Below, piece by piece: positions 9,027 through 16,230 of a DNA stretch of 64,000 nucleotides. The position numbers were made by a program, and so were the translations under genes. The stretch's first letter is position 1. Each line of letters starts with the position of its first letter. This stretch comes from Brevibacillus parabrevis. Its GTDB lineage: Bacteria; Bacillota; Bacilli; Brevibacillales; Brevibacillaceae. Where the stretch lies: contig NZ_RHHV01000012.1 of the NCBI RefSeq assembly GCF_003710905.1, forward strand, positions 186,001 to 250,000, in the 5' to 3' direction. Below the pieces are notes generated by a model. It had not been told where the DNA came from and searched no databases. It saw nothing but the letters and a program-made list of their open reading frames with translations.

Positions 9027-9989
9027 GTGGTTGTGTATCTTGATATCATTCTACTCCTCAACCTGGCTATTGATACCTTGTTGCTCTGGTTTACCGCGTA
9101 TTTTCGCAAAGAGCGCGTGGTGTGGTGGAGAATGATCGCGGCCTCATTGTTCGGTTGTTCGTATTTGGTCTTTTTCTTTTTCCCTGCGTTTTCGCCTATG
9201 TATCAATGGTCAGTCAAGCTGTTGTTTTCCATTCTCATGCTGTGGATCGCATTCGGGAACAGGAGGTTGTTGTCCTTTGCGCAAAACTTGATCATTTTTT
9301 ATTTTGTCGCTTTTGTTTTTGGCGGAGGAGTATTCGGGCTTCAATACTTTTTGGCGCCGCGAAACGAAATTGTCAACGGATTGATTGTGACGCACAACGA
9401 CGGTTTTGGAGTGGGCTTCAAGCCTACCCTCGCGATTGTGGTCATCGGGTTTCTGCTCGTCTTTTTCCTCGGGAAAAAGAGCTACAAAGCGATTCAGGAG
9501 CCGCGAAGAATGGAGACGTTCCTCGTCGATGTCGTGGTGACTGTCGCAAAAGAAAAAGTCATTTGCCGCGGTCTCGTGGATACAGGCAATCAGCTGCACG
9601 AGCCGATCACGCGTCTGCCGGTGATGATTATCGAAAGCCGCATGCTGGCTCATCTGCTTCCGCCGTCGCTTCTCCGACAAACCGATGAAAACGGTGGAGT
9701 GTGGGAGAAGCTGGACGGATCCTGGGATGACCTGCCGCTGGAATGGCAAGCTCGGGTACGGCTCATCCCGTACCGGAGCGTGTCGCGGGGAATGGATTTT
9801 TTGCTTGCGATCAAGCCGGATCATGTGATGGTTGTACAGGAAGGACTTCGCTATGAAACGGAAAAAGTGCTGATCGGGCTTAACCCGATTCCGCTTTCGG
9901 CAGACGGCAAGTACCAGGCGATCGTACATCCTGCCATGATGGAAGCATATACGCAAGAACCTACCTTTATTCTCAAACAGGAGGGCTAA
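9027..9989 (+). CDS. spoIIGA: SpoIIGA, sigma-E-processing aspartic protease
   Basis: A 320-residue mother-cell membrane protease that removes the pro-sequence of sigma-E after a signal from the forespore. The start is GTG at 9027 with GGAGGTGA (9013-9020). The first half has five or so membrane segments (within residues 1-150); the second half is a cytoplasmic retropepsin-like domain with the catalytic triplet D-T-G at residues 185-187. It is 2 bp upstream of sigE, its substrate gene, as in all spoIIG operons. Length is slightly above B. subtilis (309). The gene sometimes found between ftsZ and spoIIGA (bpr) is absent. Confidence 0.96.
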   Translation: MVVYLDIILLLNLAIDTLLLWFTAYFRKERVVWWRMIAASLFGCSYLVFFFFPAFSPMYQWSVKLLFSILMLWIAFGNRRLLSFAQNLIIFYFVAFVFGGGVFGLQYFLAPRNEIVNGLIVTHNDGFGVGFKPTLAIVVIGFLLVFFLGKKSYKAIQEPRRMETFLVDVVVTVAKEKVICRGLVDTGNQLHEPITRLPVMIIESRMLAHLLPPSLLRQTDENGGVWEKLDGSWDDLPLEWQARVRLIPYRSVSRGMDFLLAIKPDHVMVVQEGLRYETEKVLIGLNPIPLSADGKYQAIVHPAMMEAYTQEPTFILKQEG

Positions 9990-9991
9990 TC

Positions 9992-10714
9992 ATGTATGTA
10001 AAACTTCGCCTACAACTCCAGTTGACCTGGTACCGTTTCCTGCTGTGGATTGGTGCACGCGCTGAAGAAGTCTATTACATTGGCGGGAGTGAAGCATTGC
10101 CTCCACCGTTGACGAGAGAAGAAGAGGAACTGCTTCTGGGCCGCCTGCCTTCGGGCGATCCCGCCGTGCGCGGCATGCTGATCGAGCGCAACTTGCGGCT
10201 GGTTGTCTACATCGCCCGCAAATTCGAAAATACCGGGATCAACATCGAGGATTTGGTCAGCATCGGGACGATCGGCTTGATTAAAGCGGTCAACACGTTT
10301 GACCCGGAGAAAAACATCAAACTGGCGACATACGCCTCCCGCTGTATCGAAAACGAGATTTTGATGTATTTGCGCCGCAACAACAAGATTCGCTCCGAGG
10401 TGTCTTTTGACGAACCGCTCAATATCGACTGGGATGGCAACGAACTGCTTTTGTCCGATGTGCTCGGTACAGAAAATGACACGATCTATAAAAATATCGA
10501 AGACCAGGTAGACCGCAAGCTGCTGAAAAAAGCGCTGGATAAGCTGTCCGAGCGGGAGCGAATCATCATGGAGCTGCGCTTCGGCCTCGCTGGGGAAGAG
10601 GAGAAGACGCAAAAAGACGTCGCGGACTTGCTCGGGATCTCCCAGTCGTATATTTCCCGTTTGGAAAAGCGAATTATAAAACGGTTGCGAAAAGAGTTCA
10701 ACAAAATGGTCTAA
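9992..10714 (+). CDS. sigE: Pro-sigma-E, early mother-cell sigma factor
   Basis: A 240-residue sigma-70 family factor controlling early mother-cell transcription. The first ~27 residues form the amphipathic membrane-bound pro-sequence; cleavage is expected just before [13 protein letters not shown], the conserved mature N-terminus. Region 2 ([16 protein letters not shown]...[22 protein letters not shown]) and region 4 ([14 protein letters not shown] with the [22 protein letters not shown]) are nearly identical to the B. subtilis protein. It is co-transcribed with spoIIGA from the long-spacer promoter at 8879. Confidence 0.98.
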   Translation: MYVKLRLQLQLTWYRFLLWIGARAEEVYYIGGSEALPPPLTREEEELLLGRLPSGDPAVRGMLIERNLRLVVYIARKFENTGINIEDLVSIGTIGLIKAVNTFDPEKNIKLATYASRCIENEILMYLRRNNKIRSEVSFDEPLNIDWDGNELLLSDVLGTENDTIYKNIEDQVDRKLLKKALDKLSERERIIMELRFGLAGEEEKTQKDVADLLGISQSYISRLEKRIIKRLRKEFNKMV

Positions 10715-10715
10715 C

Positions 10716-10744
10716 GCATATTTTCCCAGCCTCAGGGGATACTG
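10716..10744 (+). promoter_or_regulatory. Candidate forespore (sigma-F/sigma-G) promoter of sigG
   Basis: GCATA (10716-10720), 17 bases, then GATACTG (10738-10744). This fits the gHATR-N17/18-cATAHtA pattern used by sigma-F and sigma-G. It lies in the sigE-sigG gap, 118 bp ahead of the sigG start, where B. subtilis has the forespore promoter of spoIIIG. Confidence 0.55.
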
Positions 10745-10861
10745 TTCCTAAACCGTAACAGATGGTGGTTTTTGCCACCTTCTTGGCGGCTACGCGTCAG
10801 TACGCGGCCTTTCAAGACAACCGGGTTAGGGACTTTTTTCTTGCTTCGAGGAGGGAAAGAC

Positions 10862-11641
10862 GTGACGCGCAATAAGGTAGAGATATGCGGGGTAGATACC
10901 TCCAAACTGCCGGTGCTGACAAACAAGGAAATGCGGGATTTGTTTGAGCGCCTGCAAAGTGGAGAGCTGGCTGCCCGCGAGAAACTGGTCAACGGCAACC
11001 TGCGTCTGGTGCTGAGTGTCATCCAAAGATTCAATAACCGCGGAGAGTTCGTCGACGACCTGTTTCAGGTAGGCTGCATCGGATTGATGAAAGCGATCGA
11101 CAACTTTGATCTCGGGCAAAACGTTAAATTTTCCACGTACGCGGTACCGATGATCATCGGGGAGATCAGGCGCTATTTGCGCGACAACAACCCGATTCGC
11201 GTTTCCCGTTCGTTGCGGGACATCGCCTACAAAGCCCTTCAGGTGCGAGACAATCTGACCAACAAGCATTCGCGAGAGCCCACCATTACCGAGATTTCTC
11301 AAGAATTGAACGTTGCCAAGGAAGACGTCGTGTTCGCGCTGGATGCCATTCAGGACCCGGTATCGCTTTTCGAGCCGATCTATCAGGATGGCGGAGATCC
11401 GATCTACGTCATGGATCAAATCAGCGACGAGAAGAACAAGGATGTCACATGGGTAGAAGAAATCGCGCTCCGCGAAGGAATGCAACGTCTGGGTGATCGG
11501 GAAAAAATGATTTTATCCATGCGCTTTTACGAGGGAAAAACCCAGATGGAAGTAGCAGAAGAAATCGGAATTTCGCAGGCACAGGTCTCCCGGTTGGAAA
11601 AAGCGGCGATCGCTCATATGCAAAAGCACGTGCAATCGTAA
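10862..11641 (+). CDS. sigG: Sigma-G, late forespore sigma factor
   Basis: A 259-residue sigma factor for late forespore genes. The frame is open from 10772, but GTG at 10862 is chosen: AGGAGG is at 10849-10854 and the protein then starts with TRNKVEICGVDTSKLPVL, matching the family N-terminus. Region 2 contains FNNRGEFVDDLFQVGCIGLMKAIDNFD and region 4 contains GKTQMEVAEEIGISQAQVSRLE. It is not preceded by a pro-sequence, as expected. It has its own forespore-type promoter and is followed by a terminator, so it can be expressed apart from sigE. Confidence 0.98.
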   Translation: MTRNKVEICGVDTSKLPVLTNKEMRDLFERLQSGELAAREKLVNGNLRLVLSVIQRFNNRGEFVDDLFQVGCIGLMKAIDNFDLGQNVKFSTYAVPMIIGEIRRYLRDNNPIRVSRSLRDIAYKALQVRDNLTNKHSREPTITEISQELNVAKEDVVFALDAIQDPVSLFEPIYQDGGDPIYVMDQISDEKNKDVTWVEEIALREGMQRLGDREKMILSMRFYEGKTQMEVAEEIGISQAQVSRLEKAAIAHMQKHVQS

Positions 11642-11658
11642 TGAGAAGCTACATAGGT

Positions 11659-11689
11659 CCCGACGGTCTTCGTGCCGTTGGGTTTTTTT
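11659..11689 (+). terminator. Terminator after sigG
   Basis: CCCGACGG (11659-11666) pairs with CCGTTGGG (11675-11682, one G-U pair), followed by seven T residues. Confidence 0.85.
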
Positions 11690-11735
11690 ATGGCTGGCGA
11701 TTCGTGGCTGCCTTTTGTTTTTTCCGGCGAAGAAG

Positions 11736-11763
11736 GACATATTCTCCGGCGGGTTCATATACT
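11736..11763 (+). promoter_or_regulatory. Possible sigma-E promoter of ylmC
   Basis: GACATATT (11736-11743) followed 12 bases later by CATATACT (11756-11763) resembles sigma-E -35 (ATATT) and -10 (CATACANT) elements. The spacer is one or two bases shorter than usual, so this is a weak call. Confidence 0.3.
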
Positions 11764-11793
11764 GAGAGTAACGGAGAAAAGTGGGTGAGGAGA

Positions 11794-12078
11794 ATGGTGA
11801 AAATCTCTGACTTCCAGACAAAAGAAGTGGTCAATATCCTGGATGGGAAGCGGCTGGGAACGATATCCGATTTGGAGATCGATCTGCGTCACGGACGTGT
11901 GGAAGCCATTGTCGTGCCGGGGCCGGGCAAATTCCTCGGATTTTTTTCCTCCGGGAATGATTATGTTATCCCGTGGCGCAATATTGTGAAGATCGGAAAA
12001 GATGTGGTGCTGGTCCGGATGGAGGAAGCACTGAAGGTAGAAGCCAGAACTTCTGGCGCAGATGAATACAGGGAGTAG
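11794..12078 (+). CDS. ylmC: YlmC/YmxH PRC-barrel sporulation protein
   Basis: A PRC-barrel protein of about 94 residues, starting KISDFQTKEVVNILDGKRLGTISDLEID and containing FVIPW-like DYVIPWRNIVKIGKDVVLV, the hallmark of the YlmC/YmxH family linked to sporulation in Firmicutes. The frame runs back to 11641 but the upstream part has no family similarity. The exact start is uncertain: ATG at 11794, GTG at 11785 or GTG at 11797 are all close to a GGTGAGGAGA stretch. The molecular role is unknown. It is bracketed by the sigG terminator and its own terminator, so it is probably monocistronic. Confidence 0.85.
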   Translation: MVKISDFQTKEVVNILDGKRLGTISDLEIDLRHGRVEAIVVPGPGKFLGFFSSGNDYVIPWRNIVKIGKDVVLVRMEEALKVEARTSGADEYRE

Positions 12079-12084
12079 AGGGGG

Positions 12085-12113
12085 AAAGGCGTCAGTTAGC
12101 CTTTCTTTTCTTT
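12085..12113 (+). terminator. Terminator after ylmC
   Basis: AAAGGC (12085-12090) and GCCTTT (12099-12104) with an 8-base loop, then a long T/C-rich tract. Confidence 0.7.
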
Positions 12114-12153
12114 TCGGCTATGGTATGATAAGCCATATGAGGAAGGTGACAGG

Positions 12154-12993
12154 ATGAGAGAACCGTTTGGCTTGGAAGAGGATAAATCTGTGTTGACGCT
12201 GACGGATTGGGAAAAGCATTTTCCGGGCCTGGTGGCGGGGTTTACCGTTCGCCTTGGCGGGGAAAGTGAACAACCGTACGGCTCGTTTAATATGGGCTTG
12301 CATGTGGGAGACGAGGCAAGCCGCGTTGTCGCAAATCGGAAAAAGCTGGCCGAGCAGGTCGGGATGCCTTTTGATGCTTGGACGTGCGCGGATCAGGTTC
12401 ACGGCAACCGCGTTTGCCAGGTGAGTGCTGGCGGAGCGGGCAAGGAGAGTCTGGACGATGTCATTGCCGCCACAGACGGCTTGTTTACCCGGGAAAAGGG
12501 CGTTTTGCTCACCTCGTTTTACGCTGATTGCGTACCGCTCTTTTTTCTGGACCCGGCAACAGGGGCGATTGGTCTGGCTCACGCAGGCTGGAAGGGCACA
12601 GTGGGACGTATTGCCGAGGAAATGGTCAAGTCGCTGCAAACGCATTGCGGGGCGCAGCCAGCGGACATTCGCGTAGCCATCGGGCCGTCCATCGGGGGCT
12701 GCTGCTACGAAGTGGATGAACGGATCATGACGCAAGTGCGGACGAGCGCGCAAAACTGGGAGACAGCGGTAACGGCTTCTGCCGCAGCAGAGAAGTACAT
12801 GCTGGATCTTCGCCAGCTGAACACGGAGATATTGCTGGAAGCGGGGATTGCCAAGCAGCATTTGCTCGTAACAGACTGGTGTACAAGCTGCCGTACAGAC
12901 TTGTTCTTCTCGCATCGAAAAGAAGCCGGAACGGCCGGGACGACAGGGCGAATGGCTTCTTACATCGGATGGAAAGAGACAGAAGGGAGATAA
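12154..12993 (+). CDS. pgeF: PgeF/YlmD, YfiH-LACC1 family purine nucleoside phosphorylase/peptidoglycan editing factor
   Basis: A 279-residue cytoplasmic protein of the YfiH/DUF152 family. The metal-site and active-site motifs QVHGNRV, TSFYADCVP, LAHAGWKGTV and AIGPSIGGCCYEV are all present in order, with the late CTSCRTDLFFSHRK segment. Members have been called multicopper polyphenol oxidases; later work shows purine nucleoside phosphorylase/adenosine deaminase activity, and PgeF removes mis-incorporated Ser from wall precursors in E. coli. Which applies here is not known. It starts the ylmDEFGH-divIVA string, as ylmD does in B. subtilis. Confidence 0.9.
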   Translation: MREPFGLEEDKSVLTLTDWEKHFPGLVAGFTVRLGGESEQPYGSFNMGLHVGDEASRVVANRKKLAEQVGMPFDAWTCADQVHGNRVCQVSAGGAGKESLDDVIAATDGLFTREKGVLLTSFYADCVPLFFLDPATGAIGLAHAGWKGTVGRIAEEMVKSLQTHCGAQPADIRVAIGPSIGGCCYEVDERIMTQVRTSAQNWETAVTASAAAEKYMLDLRQLNTEILLEAGIAKQHLLVTDWCTSCRTDLFFSHRKEAGTAGTTGRMASYIGWKETEGR

Positions 12994-12999
12994 AAAGTC

Positions 13000-13701
13000 G
13001 TGGGAATCAAGGAACAGGAATTGTTGAAAGCAAGAATGGAAGCGATCGAAGCGCGGATTCAGGCGGCGTGCGACAGAGCAAACCGCAAGCGCGAGGACGT
13101 CAAAATCATTGCCGTAACGAAATACGTCGATGAGCAGGCAATCGGTGATTTGCTGGATGTCGGAATCGAGCATATCGGGGAAAATCGCGTGCAGGACGCC
13201 CTGCCCAAATACGAGTTGTACAAGGAGCGCGGCACGTGGCATTTTATCGGACATTTGCAAACCAATAAGGCCAAAGAGGTCGTCGGGCGTTTCCCGTACA
13301 TCCATTCGCTGGATCGCCTTTCGCTCGCGCAAGAGCTGAATCGACGCGCCGAGGCGATTGATCAGGTCGTAAATTGCTTTTTGCAAGTCAATATATCCGG
13401 TGAAGAGACAAAATTTGGGCTTAGTCCCAACGATGTATTGGCTTTTTTGCGTGAAACCAGTAATATGAAACATATAAAGATCGTCGGATTGATGACGATG
13501 GCGCCTGTTGTCGATGACCAGGAGGAAGCGAGACAAGTATTTCGCGGCCTCTACGAGTGGAAGGCACGAATTAATGAGTGCGCATTCCCCCATGCTCATA
13601 TCGAAGAATTGTCGATGGGCATGTCCAGTGATTTTGAAGTGGCGATTGAAGAGGGAGCTACATATATTCGTCTGGGCTCTGTTTTGGTCAAGCCGGAATA
13701 G
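13000..13701 (+). CDS. ylmE: YlmE, PLP-binding homeostasis protein (YggS/PROSC)
   Basis: A 233-residue alanine-racemase-N-fold protein. It binds PLP through the Lys at residue 41 in AVTKYV and controls free PLP and amino-acid balance; it has no racemase partner domain. GENRVQDALPKY, WHFIGHLQTNKAK and ELSMGMSSDFEVAIEEGATYIRLG are the family motifs. It starts with GTG at 13000, 6 bp after pgeF. The ribosome site is poor (AAGGGAG), so coupling to pgeF translation is likely. Confidence 0.93.
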   Translation: MGIKEQELLKARMEAIEARIQAACDRANRKREDVKIIAVTKYVDEQAIGDLLDVGIEHIGENRVQDALPKYELYKERGTWHFIGHLQTNKAKEVVGRFPYIHSLDRLSLAQELNRRAEAIDQVVNCFLQVNISGEETKFGLSPNDVLAFLRETSNMKHIKIVGLMTMAPVVDDQEEARQVFRGLYEWKARINECAFPHAHIEELSMGMSSDFEVAIEEGATYIRLGSVLVKPE

Positions 13702-13748
13702 GGAAAAGAACCGTCAGACACGACAACGAGCAGGAGAGGAGGCAGTAT

Positions 13749-14174
13749 ATGGGTGTAATGAACAAGCTGATGGGGTTTCTGGGTTTGGAAAACGAGGAAT
13801 ACATCGAAGAAACCACAGTCGAAGAGGAACGGGATGAATACGATTCCAGCAATAAAAAGCATCAGCCTGTCAGCAGGGCGAATAACGTGGTGCCGTTCCA
13901 GGCGCGGGAAAAGGAGGGAATCCGTTTGATTCTCTGCGAACCCCGTCATTATAGCGATGCGCAAGACATTGCCGATAATCTCCGTCATCGCAGACCCGTT
14001 GTAGTCAATCTGCATCGTGTGGAAAAAGATCAGGCGAAGCGAATTATCGACTTTTTGAGCGGAACCGTCTACGCGCTGAATGGCGACATTCAAAAGGTTG
14101 GCGATACGATTTTTGTATGCACGCCTGACCATGTAGACATTCAAGGGACGATCTCCAGCGTACTGGAAGAGTAA
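13749..14174 (+). CDS. sepF: SepF, FtsZ-bundling division protein
   Basis: A 141-residue protein with an N-terminal amphipathic helix (MNKLMGFLGLENEEY) for membrane binding, an acidic variable linker (residues ~18-55), and a SepF domain (IRLILCEPRHYSDAQDIADNLRHRRPVVVNL...AKRIIDFLSGTVYAL). It bundles FtsZ and binds its C-terminal peptide, overlapping with FtsA. The ribosome site GAGAGGAGG is strong. It sits between ylmE and ylmG as in B. subtilis. Confidence 0.95.
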   Translation: MGVMNKLMGFLGLENEEYIEETTVEEERDEYDSSNKKHQPVSRANNVVPFQAREKEGIRLILCEPRHYSDAQDIADNLRHRRPVVVNLHRVEKDQAKRIIDFLSGTVYALNGDIQKVGDTIFVCTPDHVDIQGTISSVLEE

Positions 14175-14203
14175 CGGACTAACACGATAAAAAGGGTGAG
14201 CGA

Positions 14204-14467
14204 ATGGACTACGTATTTACCATTTTAGATTATGCTTTCGGTGTGTATCAATTTATGATTATCGCCTACATCTTGATGTCGTGGGTTCCACAAATGAGAG
14301 AGACAGGTATCGGGCAATTATTGGAAAGGCTTGTAGAGCCTTATTTGGCTCCGTTTCGCCGGTTTATCCCGACACTTGGTTTTATTGATATTTCTCCGAT
14401 CGTCGCTTTGCTCGCCTTGCGTTTTGCTTATTTCGGTTTGATCAGCATTTTGGATAAGCTGGCGTAA
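14204..14467 (+). CDS. ylmG: YlmG, YggT-family membrane protein
   Basis: An 87-residue protein with two membrane helices and the YggT signature around YLAPFRRFIPTLGFIDISPIVALL. The family is linked to osmotic tolerance and to cell or plastid division by synteny; the activity is unknown. It lies 29 bp after sepF and 16 bp before ylmH. Confidence 0.9.
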   Translation: MDYVFTILDYAFGVYQFMIIAYILMSWVPQMRETGIGQLLERLVEPYLAPFRRFIPTLGFIDISPIVALLALRFAYFGLISILDKLA

Positions 14468-14483
14468 GGTGTGTGGATAACGG

Positions 14484-15257
14484 ATGAGCGTATTTGATCA
14501 TTTTGCAAAAGAAGAACGTCCCTTTGCGGAACGGGCGCTGGAAATGCTGACGCTGGTAGAGCGGAAGCAGGCCATGCGCCTTACTGATTTTGTGGACCCC
14601 AGACAATTGCTGATTTTAAAAAGCTTGTGCTCGCAAGTTCGCGATGTGAAAATATCCGCCAGCGGAGGCTATGAAGGCGCGGAACGCGTGCGTGTGATCA
14701 TCCACCCGGAGTACATGGAGATCGAGCAGGACGACTACCGCCTCGCCCTTTTGGCGATTCAGGCAGATCAACGCTTTCACACGCTGGAGCATCGCGATGT
14801 GATGGGAGCTGTCCTGAGTGCCGGGATGAAGCGGGAAAAATTCGGCGACATGCTGACGGACGCCGGGACTTGCTATGTCATTGCGGCGGAGGAAGTGGTT
14901 GACTTCGTTTGCCTGCAAGTCACGCAGATTCACCGTACTTCCGTGCAGGTTGAACGCGTGGCGTGGGAGTCGTTCACGCCGCCTGCTGCCCGCCTGGTCG
15001 AAAAGACAATTACCGTTCCTTCGCCGCGAATGGATGCGGTGATCGGAGAAGTGCACAACATGTCCCGGGCAAAAGCACTGGTCCCGATTCGCGCAGGCAA
15101 AGTCAAGGTCAACTGGAAAGTGACCGAAGATCCGTCGACTCAGCTTGCAGAAGGCGACATGGTGTCACTTGCCGGCTTCGGACGGTTCAAAATCATCGAG
15201 GTAACGGGAACAACCCGCAGTGGAAGACTTCGCATGATTGTCGGACTGGTTACATAA
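14484..15257 (+). CDS. ylmH: YlmH, S4-domain RNA-binding protein
   Basis: A 257-residue protein with an N-terminal YlmH domain (FVDPRQLLILKSL...) and a C-terminal S4 RNA-binding domain at about residues 180-250 (RMDAVIGEVHNMSRAKALVPIRAGKVKVNW). B. subtilis YlmH has been linked to rescue of stalled 50S ribosomes. No catalytic motif is expected. It is the penultimate gene of the block before divIVA, in the standard order. Confidence 0.92.
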   Translation: MSVFDHFAKEERPFAERALEMLTLVERKQAMRLTDFVDPRQLLILKSLCSQVRDVKISASGGYEGAERVRVIIHPEYMEIEQDDYRLALLAIQADQRFHTLEHRDVMGAVLSAGMKREKFGDMLTDAGTCYVIAAEEVVDFVCLQVTQIHRTSVQVERVAWESFTPPAARLVEKTITVPSPRMDAVIGEVHNMSRAKALVPIRAGKVKVNWKVTEDPSTQLAEGDMVSLAGFGRFKIIEVTGTTRSGRLRMIVGLVT

Positions 15258-15356
15258 AATGAAGCAGGCCGCAAAAAAATGTAAAATAAGGCAGGAAACA
15301 AAGCCGATTCTGTCGAAACCATAAGTACGAATTATCGGGAAAAGTGGGGGGTTCAT

Positions 15357-15842
15357 GTGCCATTAACGCCATTGGATATACACAATAAAGAATTTAGCAC
15401 AGGCTTTCGCGGGTACAACGTCGACGAAGTAAACGAATTTCTCGATCAGGTGATCAAGGACTTCGAACTTCTCATTAAAGAGAAAAAGGAACTGGAAGAA
15501 CGAATCGCTATTCTCAATGAGCGTGTGGACCATTATAAGAGCTTGGAAGAAAACTTGAGCAAATCGATTCTGGTCGCCCAGGAGACAGCGGAGGACGTCA
15601 AGTCCAATGCCCGCAAGGAAGCACAGCTGATTTTGAAGGAAGCAGAGAAAAACGCGGATCGGATTGTCAACGAAGCGTTGGCCAAATCCCGGAAGATTGC
15701 CATCGAAATCGAAGAATTGAAAAAACGCGCGTCCGTGTACCGCATGCGCTTCCGCACTCTTTTGGAAGCACAGCTGGAAATGCTGGAGCAGGGCGCCTGG
15801 GATGATATCGAGCAGGCTGATTCTGCGGTCGCTGTTGAATAA
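15357..15842 (+). CDS. divIVA: DivIVA, curvature-sensing polar scaffold
   Basis: A 161-residue coiled-coil protein that binds negatively curved membrane at poles and septa. The start is GTG at 15357, with a G-rich ribosome site. The N-terminal domain LTPLDIHNKEFSTGFRGYNVDEVNEFLDQV contains the membrane-inserting residues and the family core; a long coiled coil follows to about residue 140. About 100 bp separate it from ylmH. In Bacillus it positions Min proteins and tethers the chromosome origin during sporulation. Confidence 0.96.
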   Translation: MPLTPLDIHNKEFSTGFRGYNVDEVNEFLDQVIKDFELLIKEKKELEERIAILNERVDHYKSLEENLSKSILVAQETAEDVKSNARKEAQLILKEAEKNADRIVNEALAKSRKIAIEIEELKKRASVYRMRFRTLLEAQLEMLEQGAWDDIEQADSAVAVE

Positions 15843-15846
15843 AACA

Positions 15847-15876
15847 TTGACGATGTGCCGATATTGGTACTATAAT
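15847..15876 (+). promoter_or_regulatory. Sigma-A promoter of the ileS T-box transcript
   Basis: TTGACG (15847-15852) and TATAAT (15871-15876) with an 18 bp spacer, starting 5 bp after divIVA. Transcription should start near 15883, giving a leader of about 350 bases. Confidence 0.85.
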
Positions 15877-15882
15877 GTAAAA

Positions 15883-16215
15883 CAACTTTGTCGAAAAAAT
15901 CAGCCCATATAAACATGAGACGATGAACGGGAAGAGTACGCGGAACAGCACTGCCAAAGAGAGTCGGGACCAGGTGAAAACCCGACCAGTTGCCCCGCCG
16001 AAAATCACCCGGGAGTTCAATATCCGAAAGCTTATGCCGCGAGTTTGCGACGGCATCGGCGAGTAAGTGAGCGAGTCATTCCCGTTACGAATGAACGAGT
16101 GGAACCAATCACGCCTGCTTTGTATGAGCAGCGATTTGGTTCAATCAGGGTGGTAACACGGGAGCTTTCTCTCGTCCCTTTTTGGGGATGGGAGAAGGCT
16201 TTTATTTATTTTCTA
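15883..16215 (+). promoter_or_regulatory. T-box riboswitch, isoleucine specific
   Basis: The 388 bp divIVA-ileS gap is a T-box leader. The AGAGAG motif and GGTGAAAACCC lie in the apical part of stem I. The specifier is read as AUC at 16004-16006, because it is followed by ACCCGGGAG, the usual trailing motif. The T-box itself is AGGGTGGTAACACGGG (16147-16162); its TGGT pairs with the ACCA end of tRNA-Ile. A competing terminator hairpin and T-run lie at about 16160-16182. Uncharged tRNA-Ile should allow read-through into ileS. Confidence 0.92.
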
Positions 16216-16230
16216 GGAGTGAATCAGGCT

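Noticed and set aside
12118-13599. 493-codon minus-strand frame over pgeF and ylmE
   Set aside because: Antisense shadow of two well-identified genes; no ribosome site and no family motifs.
15312-15320. TGTCGAA Spo0A-like core upstream of divIVA
   Set aside because: Seven-base cores of this type are expected about eight times by chance in the window, and no second site is nearby.
16045-16230. Upstream extension of ileS
   Set aside because: The extra residues come from translating the T-box RNA; the synthetase N-terminus starts at 16231.
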